64,000 nucleotides of DNA from Desulfovibrio sp. X2 (GCF_000422205.1 NZ_ATHV01000013.1:19504-83503); one strand, 5' to 3'. Counted from the first letter of the stretch, positions 7,758 through 18,818 are shown. Program-made: numbers and translations. The notes: a model not told the origin generated them from the letters alone.

Positions 7758-9410
7758 ATGCCTGTCGATGCCCTGGCCGGCAAGCCCGCGCCGCGCGATA
7801 TACTGGTCAACGTTCCGCGCCTGATCGCGGCCTATTACGAGGAGACCCCTGACCCGGGCGAGGTGGAGCAGCGCGTCGCCTTCGGCACTTCGGGGCACCG
7901 CGGCTCCGCGTTCTCCCGCTCCTTCAACGAGCGGCACATCCTGGCCGTGGCCCAGGCCGTGTGCGACTACCGCGCCTCCAAGGGCATCGCCGGGCCGCTC
8001 TACATGGGCGCGGACACCCACGCCCTGTCCGAGCCCGCGCGCATGACCGCCCTGGAAGTCTTCGCGGCCAACGGCGTGCAGACCGTCATCCAGGAGGGGC
8101 TCGGCTTCACGCCCACGCCCGTGGTCTCCCACGCCATCCTCACGCACAACAGCGACGCCGCCAAGGCCAGGGCGGACGGCGTGGTCATCACGCCCTCGCA
8201 CAACCCGCCCGAGGACGGCGGCTTCAAGTACAATCCGCCCGAGGGCGGCCCGGCGGACACCGGCGTGACCAAGTGGATCGAGGCCCGGGCCAACGAGCTG
8301 CTGGCCGCGGGCTGCAAGGACGTGAAGCGCGTGCCCTGGGCCAAGGCGCTTTCGGCCGCGACCACCCATCCCGGGGACCTGGTCATGCCCTACGTGCGCG
8401 ACTTGGCCTCGGCCATCGACATGGACGCGGTCAAGGGCGCGAAGCTCAAGGTCGGCGTGGACCCGCTCGGCGGCTCGTCCATCGAGCACTGGCTGGCCGT
8501 GTCCGAATTCTACGGCCTTGACCTCGAGATCGTGAACACCGCCGTGGACCCGACCTTCGGCTTCATGCGCGTGGACGGCGACGGCAAGCTGCGCATGGAC
8601 TGCTCCTCGCCCTACGCCATGGCCGGGCTGCTGGAGATGAAGGAGCACTTCGACCTGGCGCTCGGCAACGACCCGGACGCGGACCGCCACGGCATCGTCA
8701 CGCGCGGGGCCGGGCTCATGAACCCCAACCACTATCTGGCCGTGGCCATCGACTACCTCTTCGGCCACCGCCCGGGCTGGAGCCCGGCGGCCAGGATCGG
8801 CAAGACCCTTGTCTCCTCGTCCATGATCGACCGCGTGGCCGCGCACCTCGGCCGCGGGCTGGCCGAGGTGCCGGTGGGCTTCAAGTGGTTCGTGGACGGG
8901 CTGCTTTCCGGCGGCTACGGCTTCGGCGGCGAGGAGAGCGCTGGCGCCTCGTTCCTGCGCCGCGACGGCACGGTCTGGACCACGGACAAGGACGGCCCGC
9001 TGCTCTGCCTGCTGGCCATGGAGATCATGGCGGTCACCGGGCGCGACCCGGCCGAGCACTACGCGCGGCTGACGGGGATGTTCGGCGCGCCGCTGTACGA
9101 GCGCATCCAGGCCCCGGCCAACCTGGCCCAGAAGAAGGCGCTCACTGCCATGTCGCCCGAGAGCGTCACGGCCAGGGAGCTCGCGGGCGAGCCCATCATG
9201 CGGGTGCTGACCCGCTCGCCCGAGGGCGACGCGCCCATCGGCGGGCTCAAGGTGGTCACGGAGAACGGCTGGTTCGCGGCGCGCCCCTCGGGCACCGAGG
9301 ACATCTACAAGATATACGCGGAGAGCTTCAAAGGGGCCGACCACCTGAAGCTGCTGCAGCAAGAGGCGCAGACCCTGGTCTCCGGCGTCTTCGCCGCGGC
9401 GGGGCTCTGA
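7758..9410 (+). CDS. pgm: Phosphoglucomutase, alpha-D-glucose phosphate-specific
   Basis: A 550-aa cytosolic enzyme interconverting glucose 1-phosphate and glucose 6-phosphate. Visible family features: [13 protein letters not shown] near residue 40, the active-site phosphoserine loop [19 protein letters not shown] near 144-162, the metal-binding loop [10 protein letters not shown] near 304, the sugar-binding [12 protein letters not shown] near 393, and the C-terminal phosphate site [13 protein letters not shown]. The length and domain order match bacterial Pgm of the E. coli type. AAGGAG lies just before the ATG. It supplies glucose 1-phosphate for glycogen or for the RfbA pathway (rfbA at 60776). 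Confidence 0.95.
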   Translation: MPVDALAGKPAPRDILVNVPRLIAAYYEETPDPGEVEQRVAFGTSGHRGSAFSRSFNERHILAVAQAVCDYRASKGIAGPLYMGADTHALSEPARMTALEVFAANGVQTVIQEGLGFTPTPVVSHAILTHNSDAAKARADGVVITPSHNPPEDGGFKYNPPEGGPADTGVTKWIEARANELLAAGCKDVKRVPWAKALSAATTHPGDLVMPYVRDLASAIDMDAVKGAKLKVGVDPLGGSSIEHWLAVSEFYGLDLEIVNTAVDPTFGFMRVDGDGKLRMDCSSPYAMAGLLEMKEHFDLALGNDPDADRHGIVTRGAGLMNPNHYLAVAIDYLFGHRPGWSPAARIGKTLVSSSMIDRVAAHLGRGLAEVPVGFKWFVDGLLSGGYGFGGEESAGASFLRRDGTVWTTDKDGPLLCLLAMEIMAVTGRDPAEHYARLTGMFGAPLYERIQAPANLAQKKALTAMSPESVTARELAGEPIMRVLTRSPEGDAPIGGLKVVTENGWFAARPSGTEDIYKIYAESFKGADHLKLLQQEAQTLVSGVFAAAGL

Positions 9411-9439
9411 GGCGCGGCCCTGCCGCGCGGAAGCGGGCC

Positions 9440-10675
9440 ATGAAGAAGCTCGTCTGGGTCATCGTCGTCCTGCTCCTGGCCGGGGGCGCCTGGCTGCTCC
9501 TGCGCGGGGGGCGGGACAAGGGCGCGGTCAGGATCGTCTCCACGCAGACGCTTGGCCGGGGCACGGTGCGCAAGGTCCTGGAGGCCACGGGCATCGTCAA
9601 GGCCATGGTCGGCGCGCAGGTCAAGATCGGCGCGCGCTCCTCGGGCGTCATCGAGAGCATGCTGGTCAAGATCGGCGACCACGTGAACAAGGGCGACCTC
9701 ATCGCCTCCATCGACTCGCGCGAGGAGAAGGCCGAGAAGATAGAGGCCGAGGCCAAGCTCGCGCGCGACGAGGCCGAGCTGAAACGGGTGCGCACGGTCT
9801 ACCCGCTGCAGATTGCCGAGGCCGAGGCGCAGCTGCGCGAGGCCCAGGCCGAGCAGGACTACGCGGACAAGAACTTCGAGCGCCAGGAAAAGCTCGTGGC
9901 GCAGGAGCTGCAGGCCCAGGACGTGCTCGACCAGGCGCGGCAGAACTCGCTCACGGCGCGAAGCCGCGTGGCCGCGCGCGTGGCCACGGCGGCCAGGCTC
10001 AAGGAGGAGTTCACCCAGGAGCTCATCAAGGCGCACAAGGCCGTGAGCCAGGACCAGGCCGCGCTCGAGGCCGTGGACATCCGCCTCTCCTACAAGCGCA
10101 TCGTCTCGCCCATCACCGGCATCGTCTCCCAGGTCACGGCCCAGGAGGGCGAGACCGTGGTCTCGGGCCTTCAGGTCTCGAACATCATCACCGTGCTCGA
10201 CCCCACGCGCCTGGAGATGTGGATCTACGTGGACGAGACCGACGTGGGCCACGTGAAGCCGGGGCTGCCCGTGGAATTCACCGTGGACGCCTACCCGGGG
10301 ACCGTGTTCCGCGGCAATATCGACCGCGTCTACCCGGAGCCCGAGGTGCGCGACAACATCGTCTACTACCTGGCCATCGTGAAGCTCGACCCGGAGCAGG
10401 CGGAGAAGCTCAGGCCCGAGATGACCACGCAGTGCCGGATCATCGTCGAGGTCAAGAAGGACGTGCTGGCCCTGCCCAACACCGCGCTCAAGTGGGTGGG
10501 CGACAGGCAGTACGTCTACGTCGAGGAGCCGGGCGGCGGTGTGCGCCGCGTGCAGCCCGAGCTCGGGCTGCAGGGCATCGAGACGAGCGAGGTGCTCTCC
10601 GGCCTTTCGGAAGGCGACAAGGTGGCCACGCAGATCGTCCTGCCCTCCACGGCGCTCTCCGGGACGGCGAAGTAG
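9440..10675 (+). CDS. MacA-like periplasmic adaptor (HlyD/RND family)
   Basis: A 411-aa membrane-fusion protein. One N-terminal anchor (LVWVIVVLLLAGGAWLLL) is followed by a lipoyl-like half motif (VKIGARSSGVIESMLVKIGD), a long alpha-helical hairpin of about residues 95-205 rich in Ala, Glu and Arg, and the second lipoyl half (SPITGIVSQVTAQEGETV) with a beta-barrel and membrane-proximal domain. It should bridge the ABC transporter encoded next to an outer-membrane channel; no TolC gene is nearby. It starts 29 bp after pgm stops, and the next gene begins 16 bp after its end, so the three ABC components form an operon. Confidence 0.88.
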   Translation: MKKLVWVIVVLLLAGGAWLLLRGGRDKGAVRIVSTQTLGRGTVRKVLEATGIVKAMVGAQVKIGARSSGVIESMLVKIGDHVNKGDLIASIDSREEKAEKIEAEAKLARDEAELKRVRTVYPLQIAEAEAQLREAQAEQDYADKNFERQEKLVAQELQAQDVLDQARQNSLTARSRVAARVATAARLKEEFTQELIKAHKAVSQDQAALEAVDIRLSYKRIVSPITGIVSQVTAQEGETVVSGLQVSNIITVLDPTRLEMWIYVDETDVGHVKPGLPVEFTVDAYPGTVFRGNIDRVYPEPEVRDNIVYYLAIVKLDPEQAEKLRPEMTTQCRIIVEVKKDVLALPNTALKWVGDRQYVYVEEPGGGVRRVQPELGLQGIETSEVLSGLSEGDKVATQIVLPSTALSGTAK

Positions 10676-10691
10676 GGCGGCGGGAGGCCCC

Positions 10692-11447
10692 ATGAGCGGA
10701 CAGGCGGGCGTACAGGAAAGCGGACAGGCGAGGACTGCGGCGGACGCCGCGCTGCTGCGCCTTTCCGACGTGCGCAAGACCTTCCGCCAGGCGGACCTGG
10801 CCATCGAGGTCCTGCGCGGCGTCTCGCTGGCCATCGGGCGCGGCGAGTTCGTGGCCCTGCAGGGGCCGTCCGGCTCGGGCAAGTCCACGCTGCTGCACAT
10901 CCTGGGGCTCCTCGACCGGCCGACCTCGGGCGGCTACGAGCTTGCCGGGCGCGACGTGGCGGCGCTCGACGACGACGCGCAGAGCGAGGCGCGCGGCAGG
11001 CTCATCGGCTTCGTCTTCCAGAGCTTCTACCTCATCCCGTACATCAGCGCCCTGGACAACGTCATGCTCCCCGGCCTCTACACCGAGGCCCCGGCCCACG
11101 CCGTGCGCGAGCGGGCCGCCTCCCTGCTGGCCCAGGTGGGGCTCGCCGAGCGCATGGACTTCCGCCCCACGCAGCTCTCGGGCGGGCAGCAGCAGCGCGT
11201 GGCCCTGGCCCGCGCCCTGATCAACGACCCGGAGCTGCTGCTCGCGGACGAACCCACCGGACAGCTCGACTCGGCCACCAGCGTGGAGATCATGGAGCTC
11301 CTCTCCGCCATCAACGGCCAGGGCAAGACCGTGGTCGTGGTGACCCACGACGAGGCCACCGCGGCCTACGCCCGCCGCCGCGTGGTGGTCGTGGACGGCC
11401 GCATCGCCCGAGAACCGGACGGGACGTCCGCGCGGGAATCCCCATGA
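10692..11447 (+). CDS. MacB-type ABC transporter ATP-binding protein
   Basis: A 251-aa nucleotide-binding subunit of the LolD/MacB class. Walker A GPSGSGKST near residues 58-66, Q-loop FVFQSFYLIP, signature LSGGQQQRVALARAL, Walker B LLLADEPTG and switch histidine VVTHD are all intact. It energises the permease encoded by the next gene, whose ATG overlaps its stop (ATGA). Here ATPase and permease are separate, unlike the fused E. coli MacB. Confidence 0.92.
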   Translation: MSGQAGVQESGQARTAADAALLRLSDVRKTFRQADLAIEVLRGVSLAIGRGEFVALQGPSGSGKSTLLHILGLLDRPTSGGYELAGRDVAALDDDAQSEARGRLIGFVFQSFYLIPYISALDNVMLPGLYTEAPAHAVRERAASLLAQVGLAERMDFRPTQLSGGQQQRVALARALINDPELLLADEPTGQLDSATSVEIMELLSAINGQGKTVVVVTHDEATAAYARRRVVVVDGRIAREPDGTSARESP

Positions 11448-12682
11448 CCGCCCCGGCCCGGCTCAGACGCCTGCTGCGCCTGGCGGGCATGGCGCTGCAC
11501 GCCCTGTGGGCCTTCCGCCTGCGCTCCTGCTTCGTCATCGCGGCCACCGGGCTCGGCATCGCCTCCCTGACCATCATCGTGGCCTCGGTGGACGGCGCGC
11601 AGCGCAAGGCCGTGGAGATCACCGATTCCTTCGGCCCGGACGCGGCCTTCGTGCTCGGCGGCGACATCTTCACCCGTGCCGTGGGGCAGCGCGTGTACAC
11701 CATGACCTGGGAGGACGTGCGCCGCCTGCGCCAGTCCCTGCCCGGGGCCTATCTGGTGGTGCCGCTGCGGGCGCTCAGCAACATGCCGCTTCGCGCGGGC
11801 AGCCGGAACACGACCACGGACCTCCTCGTGGGCTCCACCGAGGACTACGCCCACGCCTGGAACTGGCCCCTGGCCGAGGGCCGGGACCTGACGCGCCAGG
11901 ACGTGGACGAGGCGGCCAAGGTGGCGATCATCGGCACGGACGCCTCGCGCCTGCTCTTCGGCGACGCCTCGCCCGTCGGCCGCACCATCCTGGTCGGGGA
12001 CGTGCCGTTCCAGGTCGTGGGCAGGCTCGCGGAGCGGGGCTTCTCCACGGGCCAGGGCCGGAACATCGACAACCGCGTGGTGGCCCCGGTGACCACCCTG
12101 GCGCAGCGCTTCGACATGGAGCGCAAGTTCTTCCGCGCCATCCGCATCAAGTTCCTCGACGTGCGCGACATGCAGGCCAACAAGGAGAACCTGCGCGCCT
12201 TCCTGCGCAAGCTCCACCGCCTCGGCCCCGGCGAGAAGGACGACTTCACCATCCTGACCGCGGACGAGGTGCTGAAGTTCCTCTCCGTGATCACCGGCGG
12301 GCTCGTGGCCTTCCTCGGGGTGACCGCGGCCGTGGCCATCCTCGTGGGCGGCTTCGTGCTGGCCAACCTCTTCTACCTGAGCGTCAGCGAGCGCGCGCAG
12401 GAGATCGGCATCCGCCGGGCCTTCGGCGCGCCCGCCAGGGCCATCATGCTGCAGTTCCTGTGCGAGGCCGTGATCCTGACCGTGATCGGCGCGCTCCTCG
12501 GCCAGCTGCTCGGGCTGCTTCTCGGCCAGCTCCTGGCGCGGCTGGACATCCTCGAGATCCGCATGTCCTGGAAGATCTTCGTCCTCTCCCTCGGCTCGGC
12601 CGTGGCCATCGGGCTCGTCTTCGGCCTGCGCCCGGCGCGCCGCGCCGCCGCCCTCGACCCCATCGAGGCCCTGCGGGGCTGA
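11444..12682 (+). CDS. MacB-type ABC transporter permease
   Basis: A 412-aa MacB/FtsX-family permease. It has a first membrane helix near residues 20-45, a periplasmic MacB_PCD-like domain of about 230 residues, then three C-terminal membrane helices with the family motif ERAQEIGIRRAFGAP near 320-335 and the terminal RPARRAAALDPIEALR. With the adaptor and ATPase it should form a mechanotransmission-type exporter of peptides, lipids or small molecules, substrate unknown. Six 13-bp repeats and terminator hairpins follow. Confidence 0.9.
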   Translation: MTAPARLRRLLRLAGMALHALWAFRLRSCFVIAATGLGIASLTIIVASVDGAQRKAVEITDSFGPDAAFVLGGDIFTRAVGQRVYTMTWEDVRRLRQSLPGAYLVVPLRALSNMPLRAGSRNTTTDLLVGSTEDYAHAWNWPLAEGRDLTRQDVDEAAKVAIIGTDASRLLFGDASPVGRTILVGDVPFQVVGRLAERGFSTGQGRNIDNRVVAPVTTLAQRFDMERKFFRAIRIKFLDVRDMQANKENLRAFLRKLHRLGPGEKDDFTILTADEVLKFLSVITGGLVAFLGVTAAVAILVGGFVLANLFYLSVSERAQEIGIRRAFGAPARAIMLQFLCEAVILTVIGALLGQLLGLLLGQLLARLDILEIRMSWKIFVLSLGSAVAIGLVFGLRPARRAAALDPIEALRG

Positions 12683-12693
12683 ACTCCCGGTCC

Positions 12694-12771
12694 GCCCTTT
12701 CTGGCCGTCTTTCCGACCCGTCTTTCCGACCCGTCCTTCCGGCCCGTTTTCCCGACCCGTCCTTCCGACCA
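12694..12771. repeat. 13-bp tandem repeat, about six copies
   Basis: Five clear units begin at 12707, 12720, 12733, 12746 and 12759 (consensus GTCTTTCCGACCC with one to four changes), plus a more decayed unit at 12694. The array starts 11 bp after the permease stop. It is not in frame with any gene I can support. It is a minisatellite-like tract of unknown role. Confidence 0.85.
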
Positions 12772-12795
12772 GCCGTCGGTGGGCTGTCGGCGCCC

Positions 12796-12844
12796 TTTTT
12801 GGTTGGGCGCCCAACCCAAAAAAAGGGGGCCCGAAGGCCCCCTT
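12796..12844. terminator. Paired terminator hairpins between convergent operons
   Basis: Two structures are adjacent. A perfect 16-bp palindrome GGTTGGGCGCCCAACC (12801-12816) is flanked by TTTTT on the left and AAAAAAA on the right, so it can terminate in both directions. Then GGGGGCC / GGCCCCC (12825-12831, 12836-12842) around CGAA is followed on the minus strand by seven T, a textbook terminator for the SLC13 carrier gene. Confidence 0.85.
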
Positions 12845-12904
12845 GGGATGTCGTTCGCGTCTCGTCTTCCGCCGCCACGGGGAAGGGAGCGCAAAATCTC
12901 GCTT

Positions 12905-14416
12905 CTAGGGAGTCATGCCGGCGGCCCAGGAGGGCACGCTGTGGATGTCGATGCCCCAGACCAGAGGCATGACGGCCACGGTGAAGACGGTCAGCAGGAT
13001 GATGGCGATGAGGTTCATCCACATGCCGGTCTTGGCCATCTGCGGGATGGACACGCAGCCGGAGCCGAAGACGACGGCGTTGGGCGGCGTGGACACGGGC
13101 AGCATGAAGGCCATGGAGGAGGCAAGGCAGGCGGCGAACATGGGACCGTAGGGGTGGACCTTGATGGCCACGGCCGCGCTGGCCATGATGGGCATCATCA
13201 GGGTGGCCACCGCGGTGTTGGAGGTGACCTCGGTGAGCGCGATGACGCAGGCGATGACCAGGGCGGAGAAGCCCACCAGGCCGAGGCTGCTGAAGCCGAC
13301 CAGGAACTCGCCCACGAACTTGTCCAGGCCCGAGGTCTCGAAGCCGCCCGCCAGGGCGAAGCCGCCGCCGAAGAGCAGGATCACGTCCCAGGGAATCTTC
13401 ACGGCCGTCTTCCAGTCGAGCAGGAAGACGCCCTTCTTGGTGTCGATGGGGATGCAGAACAGGAGCAGGGCGCCCGCCATGCCCACGGTGGTGTCGGACA
13501 CGGTCTTGAAGAGCGGGATCTTGATGAAGCCCATGGTCACCCAGATCGTACACACGGTCAGGCCCACGGCCACGATCCACTTCTCGGCCTTGGACATGGG
13601 CCCGAGCTTGGAGATCTCCTCGCGGATGACGTCCTCGCCCTTGCCGAGCGTCTGCCCGCGCATGGGGAAGAGGAAGCTGGTCATCAGCCACCAGGTGGCG
13701 ACCATCATGATCGCGGCCAGCGGCACGCCCACGAACATCCACTGCGCGAAGCCGATGCTCTGGTGGTAGACCTTGTCCACCACGCCGACCATGACGGTGT
13801 TCGGAGGCGTGCCGATGATCGTGGCCACGCCGCCGATGCTGGCCGCGTAAGCGATGCCGAGCATCAGGCACTTGCCGAAGTTGGCCTCGGCCGACTCGGT
13901 GGGGCAGGCCTGCAGGAGGTCGTGCGTCGAGAAGCCGGTGACCTGCTGGATGACCGCGATGCCGATGGGCACCATCATCATCGCCGTTGCGGTGTTGGAG
14001 ACCCACATGGAGAGGAAGCCGGTGGCCAGCATGAAGCCGAGGACCACGCGCGAGGGCGTGGTGCCCACGAGCTGGATGGTGTGCAGCGCCACGCGGCGGT
14101 GCAGGTTCCATTTCTCCATGGTCACGGCGATGAAGAAGCCGCCCATGAAGAGGAAGATCAGATGGTTGGCGTACGGAGTCGTCGAGGCGCTCGATTTCAT
14201 GACTCCGAGCGCCGGGAAGAGGACGATGGGGATGAGGGCGGTCGCCGGGATCGGGATCGCCTCGGTTATCCACCACGTGGCCATGAGAAGCGTTGTCGCT
14301 GCCACCTTGAGCGCTGCCGGGCTCATGCCCTGCGGTAACGGCAGGGCGAGAACCAGCAGGAACAGGACAGGTCCCAGGAACAGACCTATCCGTTTCTGGA
14401 GAGGAAACCCTTCCAT
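12905..14416 (-). CDS. SLC13/DASS-family anion:sodium symporter
   Basis: A 503-aa inner-membrane carrier with about 11-12 hydrophobic segments and both Ser-Asn-Thr motifs of the divalent anion:sodium symporter family (WVSNTATAMMM near residue 138 and EVTSNTAVATLMMP near 402). Substrates in the family are C4-dicarboxylates, citrate or sulfate. In this setting, close to a TRAP carrier and UspA, a dicarboxylate or other carboxylate is likely, but sulfate is possible in a sulfate reducer. AAGGAG precedes the ATG by 7 nt, and a strong terminator follows at 12825. Confidence 0.9.
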   Translation of the reverse strand: MEGFPLQKRIGLFLGPVLFLLVLALPLPQGMSPAALKVAATTLLMATWWITEAIPIPATALIPIVLFPALGVMKSSASTTPYANHLIFLFMGGFFIAVTMEKWNLHRRVALHTIQLVGTTPSRVVLGFMLATGFLSMWVSNTATAMMMVPIGIAVIQQVTGFSTHDLLQACPTESAEANFGKCLMLGIAYAASIGGVATIIGTPPNTVMVGVVDKVYHQSIGFAQWMFVGVPLAAIMMVATWWLMTSFLFPMRGQTLGKGEDVIREEISKLGPMSKAEKWIVAVGLTVCTIWVTMGFIKIPLFKTVSDTTVGMAGALLLFCIPIDTKKGVFLLDWKTAVKIPWDVILLFGGGFALAGGFETSGLDKFVGEFLVGFSSLGLVGFSALVIACVIALTEVTSNTAVATLMMPIMASAAVAIKVHPYGPMFAACLASSMAFMLPVSTPPNAVVFGSGCVSIPQMAKTGMWMNLIAIILLTVFTVAVMPLVWGIDIHSVPSWAAGMTP

Positions 14417-14778
14417 AAACGACTCCTTGGTGAAGGTTGTTGGGGGCGACGCCCCCGGATAACTCCGGGATGTTTGCGCCTTACGCTGTGGTCAGGTACC
14501 GGTCAATGCATCCGGATAGCCGCGCCGTACGGCGATTTGCGGGTGTGTGTTGAAAAAATGTGAATTAATTTTCAGACACGAACAGTCAAAAAGATACGAT
14601 TTTGTCCGCACCCCGGCGGTGCCCGGAACCATGTCTCCGGCATGCCCCGCACAGGGCTGAAGAGAAGCGGTTGGAAGGGGGGCGACGCCCGGTCGGCCGT
14701 GGCGGCATGGGGGTGGGAGGCTGCCGGAAGGCGGTCTGTGGAGAGCGCCGGGGGGCGGAGGGGATAATAAGAAAAAGA
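14417..14778 (-). promoter_or_regulatory. Leader and promoter region of the SLC13 carrier gene
   Basis: About 360 bp without a convincing gene. On the minus strand TTGACT (14584-14589) and TAATTC (14562-14567), 16 bp apart, are a possible sigma-70 promoter, which would give an untranslated leader of about 140 nt. The stretch 14540-14600 is clearly more AT-rich than its surroundings. The remainder (14600-14778) shows nothing that I can name. Confidence 0.3.
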
Positions 14779-14811
14779 ACGCCCGGCCGCGCAAGCTGCG
14801 CGGCCGGGCGT
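14771..14811 (-). terminator. Terminator of the UspA gene
   Basis: A perfect 13-bp stem (14780-14792 with 14798-14810, 5-nt loop) is followed on the minus strand by GTTCTTTTTCTTATT. It is a strong intrinsic terminator placed 26 bp after the UspA stop. Confidence 0.85.
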
Positions 14812-14836
14812 CGTCGTGCCGGAATGGGGCCGGGCG

Positions 14837-15283
14837 CTAGGGACGCACGGTCAGGACCGGGACGGGCGAGGTCTTGACCACCTTCTCGGCCACGGAGCCG
14901 AAGAGGATGCGGTCCGCGCCCTTGCGTCCGTGGGTGCCCATGACGATCAGGTCCGCGCCGGACTTCTCGGCCTCGTCCAGGATGGCCTCGGGCGGATAGC
15001 CGATGACCACCCTGCCGGTGGCGGACACGCCCTTGAAATGCTCTTCCAGGGCCTTGTGCAGCTGCTCCTTGGCGCCCGCGCGGATCTCCTGCTCGAGCGA
15101 GCCGATCATGTCGGGAGCCACGTAGAGCTTGGCGTAGCGGTTCATGGCCGGGGCCACGTACAGGGCCACGACCTCGGCGCCCGAGCACTCGGCCAGCATG
15201 CGGGCGTAGCCCGCTATCTTGGCCATGGGCGGCGAGAAGTCGATGGGGCAGAGGATTGTGCGGGGCTTTTCAATGCTGATCAT
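14837..15283 (-). CDS. Universal stress protein, UspA family
   Basis: A 148-aa single-domain Usp. It begins with the usual KTILCPIDFS-like strand (RTILCPIDFSPPM) and ends with the ATP-binding loop G-x2-G-x9-G-S (GTHGRKGADRILFGS) and VVKTSPVPVLTVRP. The intact loop points to an ATP-binding Usp. It is transcribed alone, with AAAGGAA before the ATG and its own terminator, and is divergent from the TRAP operon across a 324-bp AT-rich region. Its role is general stress survival; the specific signal is not readable. Confidence 0.92.
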   Translation of the reverse strand: MISIEKPRTILCPIDFSPPMAKIAGYARMLAECSGAEVVALYVAPAMNRYAKLYVAPDMIGSLEQEIRAGAKEQLHKALEEHFKGVSATGRVVIGYPPEAILDEAEKSGADLIVMGTHGRKGADRILFGSVAEKVVKTSPVPVLTVRP

Positions 15284-16600
<1,317 letters not shown>

Positions 16601-16619
16601 TCCGGGCAGGCGAGACCGC

Positions 16620-17228
16620 ATGATCGCGCGCCTGTTCAACAGCCTGGAGGAGGGTGTCATCATCCTCCTCCTGGCTGCCATGACCCTGCTCGTCTTCGTC
16701 GAGGTGATCCTTCGCTTCGTCTTCAACACCGGGCTGCTCTGGGCCGAGGAACTGACCCTGGCCATGTCCGCCTGGATGGTCCTCTTCGGGGCCTCCTACG
16801 GCATCAAGGTCGGCTCGCACATCGGCGTGGACGCGGCCATCAAGGCCATGCCCAGGGGCGCGCGGCGCGTGGTCACCGGCGTGGCCATCTGCTGCGGACT
16901 GGCCTACTGCGTGATGATCATCTACGGGGCCTTCATCTACGCCCAGAAGATGCACAGCATCGGCCTGGAGATGCAGGACCTGCCCGTGCCCCGCTGGCTG
17001 TCCCACGGCGTGCCCCTGATCGTCGGCTTCGCGCTCATCGGCTGGCGGCTCCTGGCGCTCTTGTGGAAGGTCGTGCGCGGCGAGGCGGAGAGCTTCGCCC
17101 TGACCGACGAGGCCAAGGACAGCATGCGCCTCGTGGAGGAGGCCAGGCGCGCCGCGGGCGAGCCCGGAGGCGACGAGCCGGGAGGGAATGACGCCGGGCC
17201 CGGCGGAAACGGGGAGGCGACGCGATGA
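16620..17228 (+). CDS. dctQ: TRAP transporter small permease, DctQ family
   Basis: A 202-aa four-helix membrane protein (helices near residues 15-35, 43-62, 83-105, 128-150) with the DctQ landmarks VEVILRFVFNTGLLWAEEL and the pattern GSHIGVD. The C-terminal 45 residues form a hydrophilic Glu/Gly-rich tail that is longer than usual. It starts 19 bp after dctP and overlaps dctM by 4 bp (ATGA). It pairs with DctM to make the sodium-driven membrane part of the carrier. Confidence 0.9.
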   Translation: MIARLFNSLEEGVIILLLAAMTLLVFVEVILRFVFNTGLLWAEELTLAMSAWMVLFGASYGIKVGSHIGVDAAIKAMPRGARRVVTGVAICCGLAYCVMIIYGAFIYAQKMHSIGLEMQDLPVPRWLSHGVPLIVGFALIGWRLLALLWKVVRGEAESFALTDEAKDSMRLVEEARRAAGEPGGDEPGGNDAGPGGNGEATR

Positions 17229-18625
17229 CCACCGCCGCGCTCTTCATCATCCTCTTCCTCTGCCTGGCCACGGGCATGCCCATCGCGCTGGCGCTGGGCT
17301 TCTCGAGCATCACGACCATCGTGCTGTTCTCGAACGATTCGCTGGCCTCCATAGCGCTCAAGTACTTCGCGACCCTGTCGGAGCACTACACGCTGCTGGC
17401 CATTCCCTTCTTCATCCTGTCCTCCGTCTTCCTGTCCACGGGCGGCGTGGCCAACCGCATCATCCGCTTCGCCATCGATTCCGTGGGCCACATCCGCGGC
17501 GGCCTGGCCATGGCCTCGGTCCTGGCCTGCATGCTCTTCGCCGCGGTCTCCGGCTCCTCGCCGGCCACCGTGGCGGCCATCGGCGCCATCGCCATCGGGG
17601 CCATGGTGCGCGCGGGCTATCCGGAGGAAATGGCCGCGGGCGTGATCTGCAACGCGGGCACGCTCGGCATCCTCATTCCGCCCTCCATCGTCATGCTCGT
17701 CTACTGCGCCGCGACCAACGTCTCGGCGGCCAAGCTGTTCATGGCCGGCTTCATCCCCGGCATCGCGCTCGGCCTGACGATCATGGTCGCGATCTACATC
17801 ATCTCGCGCGTGCGCAACTATCCGGCCCTGCCCTGGCCCGGCTTCAGCGCGCTCGGGCGCTCCTTCGTCTCGGCCCTGGGCGGGCTCATGCTCATCGTCA
17901 TCGTGCTCGGCGCCATCTACGGCGGCGTGGCCAGCCCCACCGAGGCCGCCGCGGTCTCGGTGATCTACGCCTACCTCGTGGCCGTGTTCGTCTACCGGGA
18001 CATGGGGCCGCTCAAGGAGGTGCCGTGGCGGCTTCCGGGCGAGTCGCTCGGGGCGTCCATGGGCCGCAACACCGTGGCCATGCTCGCCGCCTTCCCCAAG
18101 AGCATGGTGGACAAGGACGTCAAGCGCGTCCTGCTGGACGGAGCCAAGGTCAGCATCATGCTCCTGTTCATCATCTCCAACGCCATGCTCTTCGCCCACG
18201 TGCTGACCACGGAGCGCATCCCGCACCACATCGCGGAGCTCATCGCCGGCTGGGGCCTTCCCGCCTGGGGCTTCCTGATCGTGGTCAACCTGCTGCTGCT
18301 CATGGCGGGCAACTTCATGGAGCCGTCGGCCATCCTGCTGATCATGGCCCCGATCCTCTTCCCCATCGCCATGCGCCTGCACATCGACCCCATCCACCTC
18401 GGCGTGGTCATGGTCATCAACATGGAGATCGGCATGATCACCCCGCCCGTGGGGCTCAACCTGTTCGTCACCGCGGGCATAACGGGCAAGCCGTTGACCT
18501 GGGTGCTCAGGGCGGCCCTGCCGTGGCTCCTGATCCTGCTGGCCTTCCTGGCCGTCACGACCTACGTGCCCGAGATGTCCACCTTCCTGCCCGACTATCT
18601 GGACTCCCTGAAGGGCTTCAAGTAG
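17225..18625 (+). CDS. dctM: TRAP transporter large permease, DctM family
   Basis: A 466-aa polytopic membrane protein with about 12 hydrophobic segments. Family landmarks include the N-terminal LCLATGMPIALALG, AVSGSSPATVAAIG near residue 115, GTLGILIPPSIVM near 150 and IGMITPPVGLNLFV near 405. An insert of about 50 polar residues around 262-310 is somewhat longer than in many DctM proteins. It completes the dctPQM operon. A 14-bp hairpin follows its stop. Confidence 0.93.
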   Translation: MTTAALFIILFLCLATGMPIALALGFSSITTIVLFSNDSLASIALKYFATLSEHYTLLAIPFFILSSVFLSTGGVANRIIRFAIDSVGHIRGGLAMASVLACMLFAAVSGSSPATVAAIGAIAIGAMVRAGYPEEMAAGVICNAGTLGILIPPSIVMLVYCAATNVSAAKLFMAGFIPGIALGLTIMVAIYIISRVRNYPALPWPGFSALGRSFVSALGGLMLIVIVLGAIYGGVASPTEAAAVSVIYAYLVAVFVYRDMGPLKEVPWRLPGESLGASMGRNTVAMLAAFPKSMVDKDVKRVLLDGAKVSIMLLFIISNAMLFAHVLTTERIPHHIAELIAGWGLPAWGFLIVVNLLLLMAGNFMEPSAILLIMAPILFPIAMRLHIDPIHLGVVMVINMEIGMITPPVGLNLFVTAGITGKPLTWVLRAALPWLLILLAFLAVTTYVPEMSTFLPDYLDSLKGFK

Positions 18626-18654
18626 CGGCAGGACCCGGCGCACGGCGCACAAGA

Positions 18655-18686
18655 GGCGGCCGCCTCCCGAACGGGAGGCGGCCGCC
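18655..18686 (+). terminator. Terminator-like hairpin after dctM
   Basis: A perfect 14-bp stem (18655-18668 with 18673-18686) around GAAC, but without a following T run. It lies 30 bp after the dctM stop. Confidence 0.6.
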
Positions 18687-18818
18687 CGCGTCTTGGGCGT
18701 GCTCGGGCGCCCCGGCGGGAACGGGAAGGCCCCTCGAGGGCCGTAAACCGGACCGATCCGGTCTTTCCGGAGCCGCCCGGGCGTGACACGACCGCGGTCT
18801 GGGGATAGATGTAAAAGT

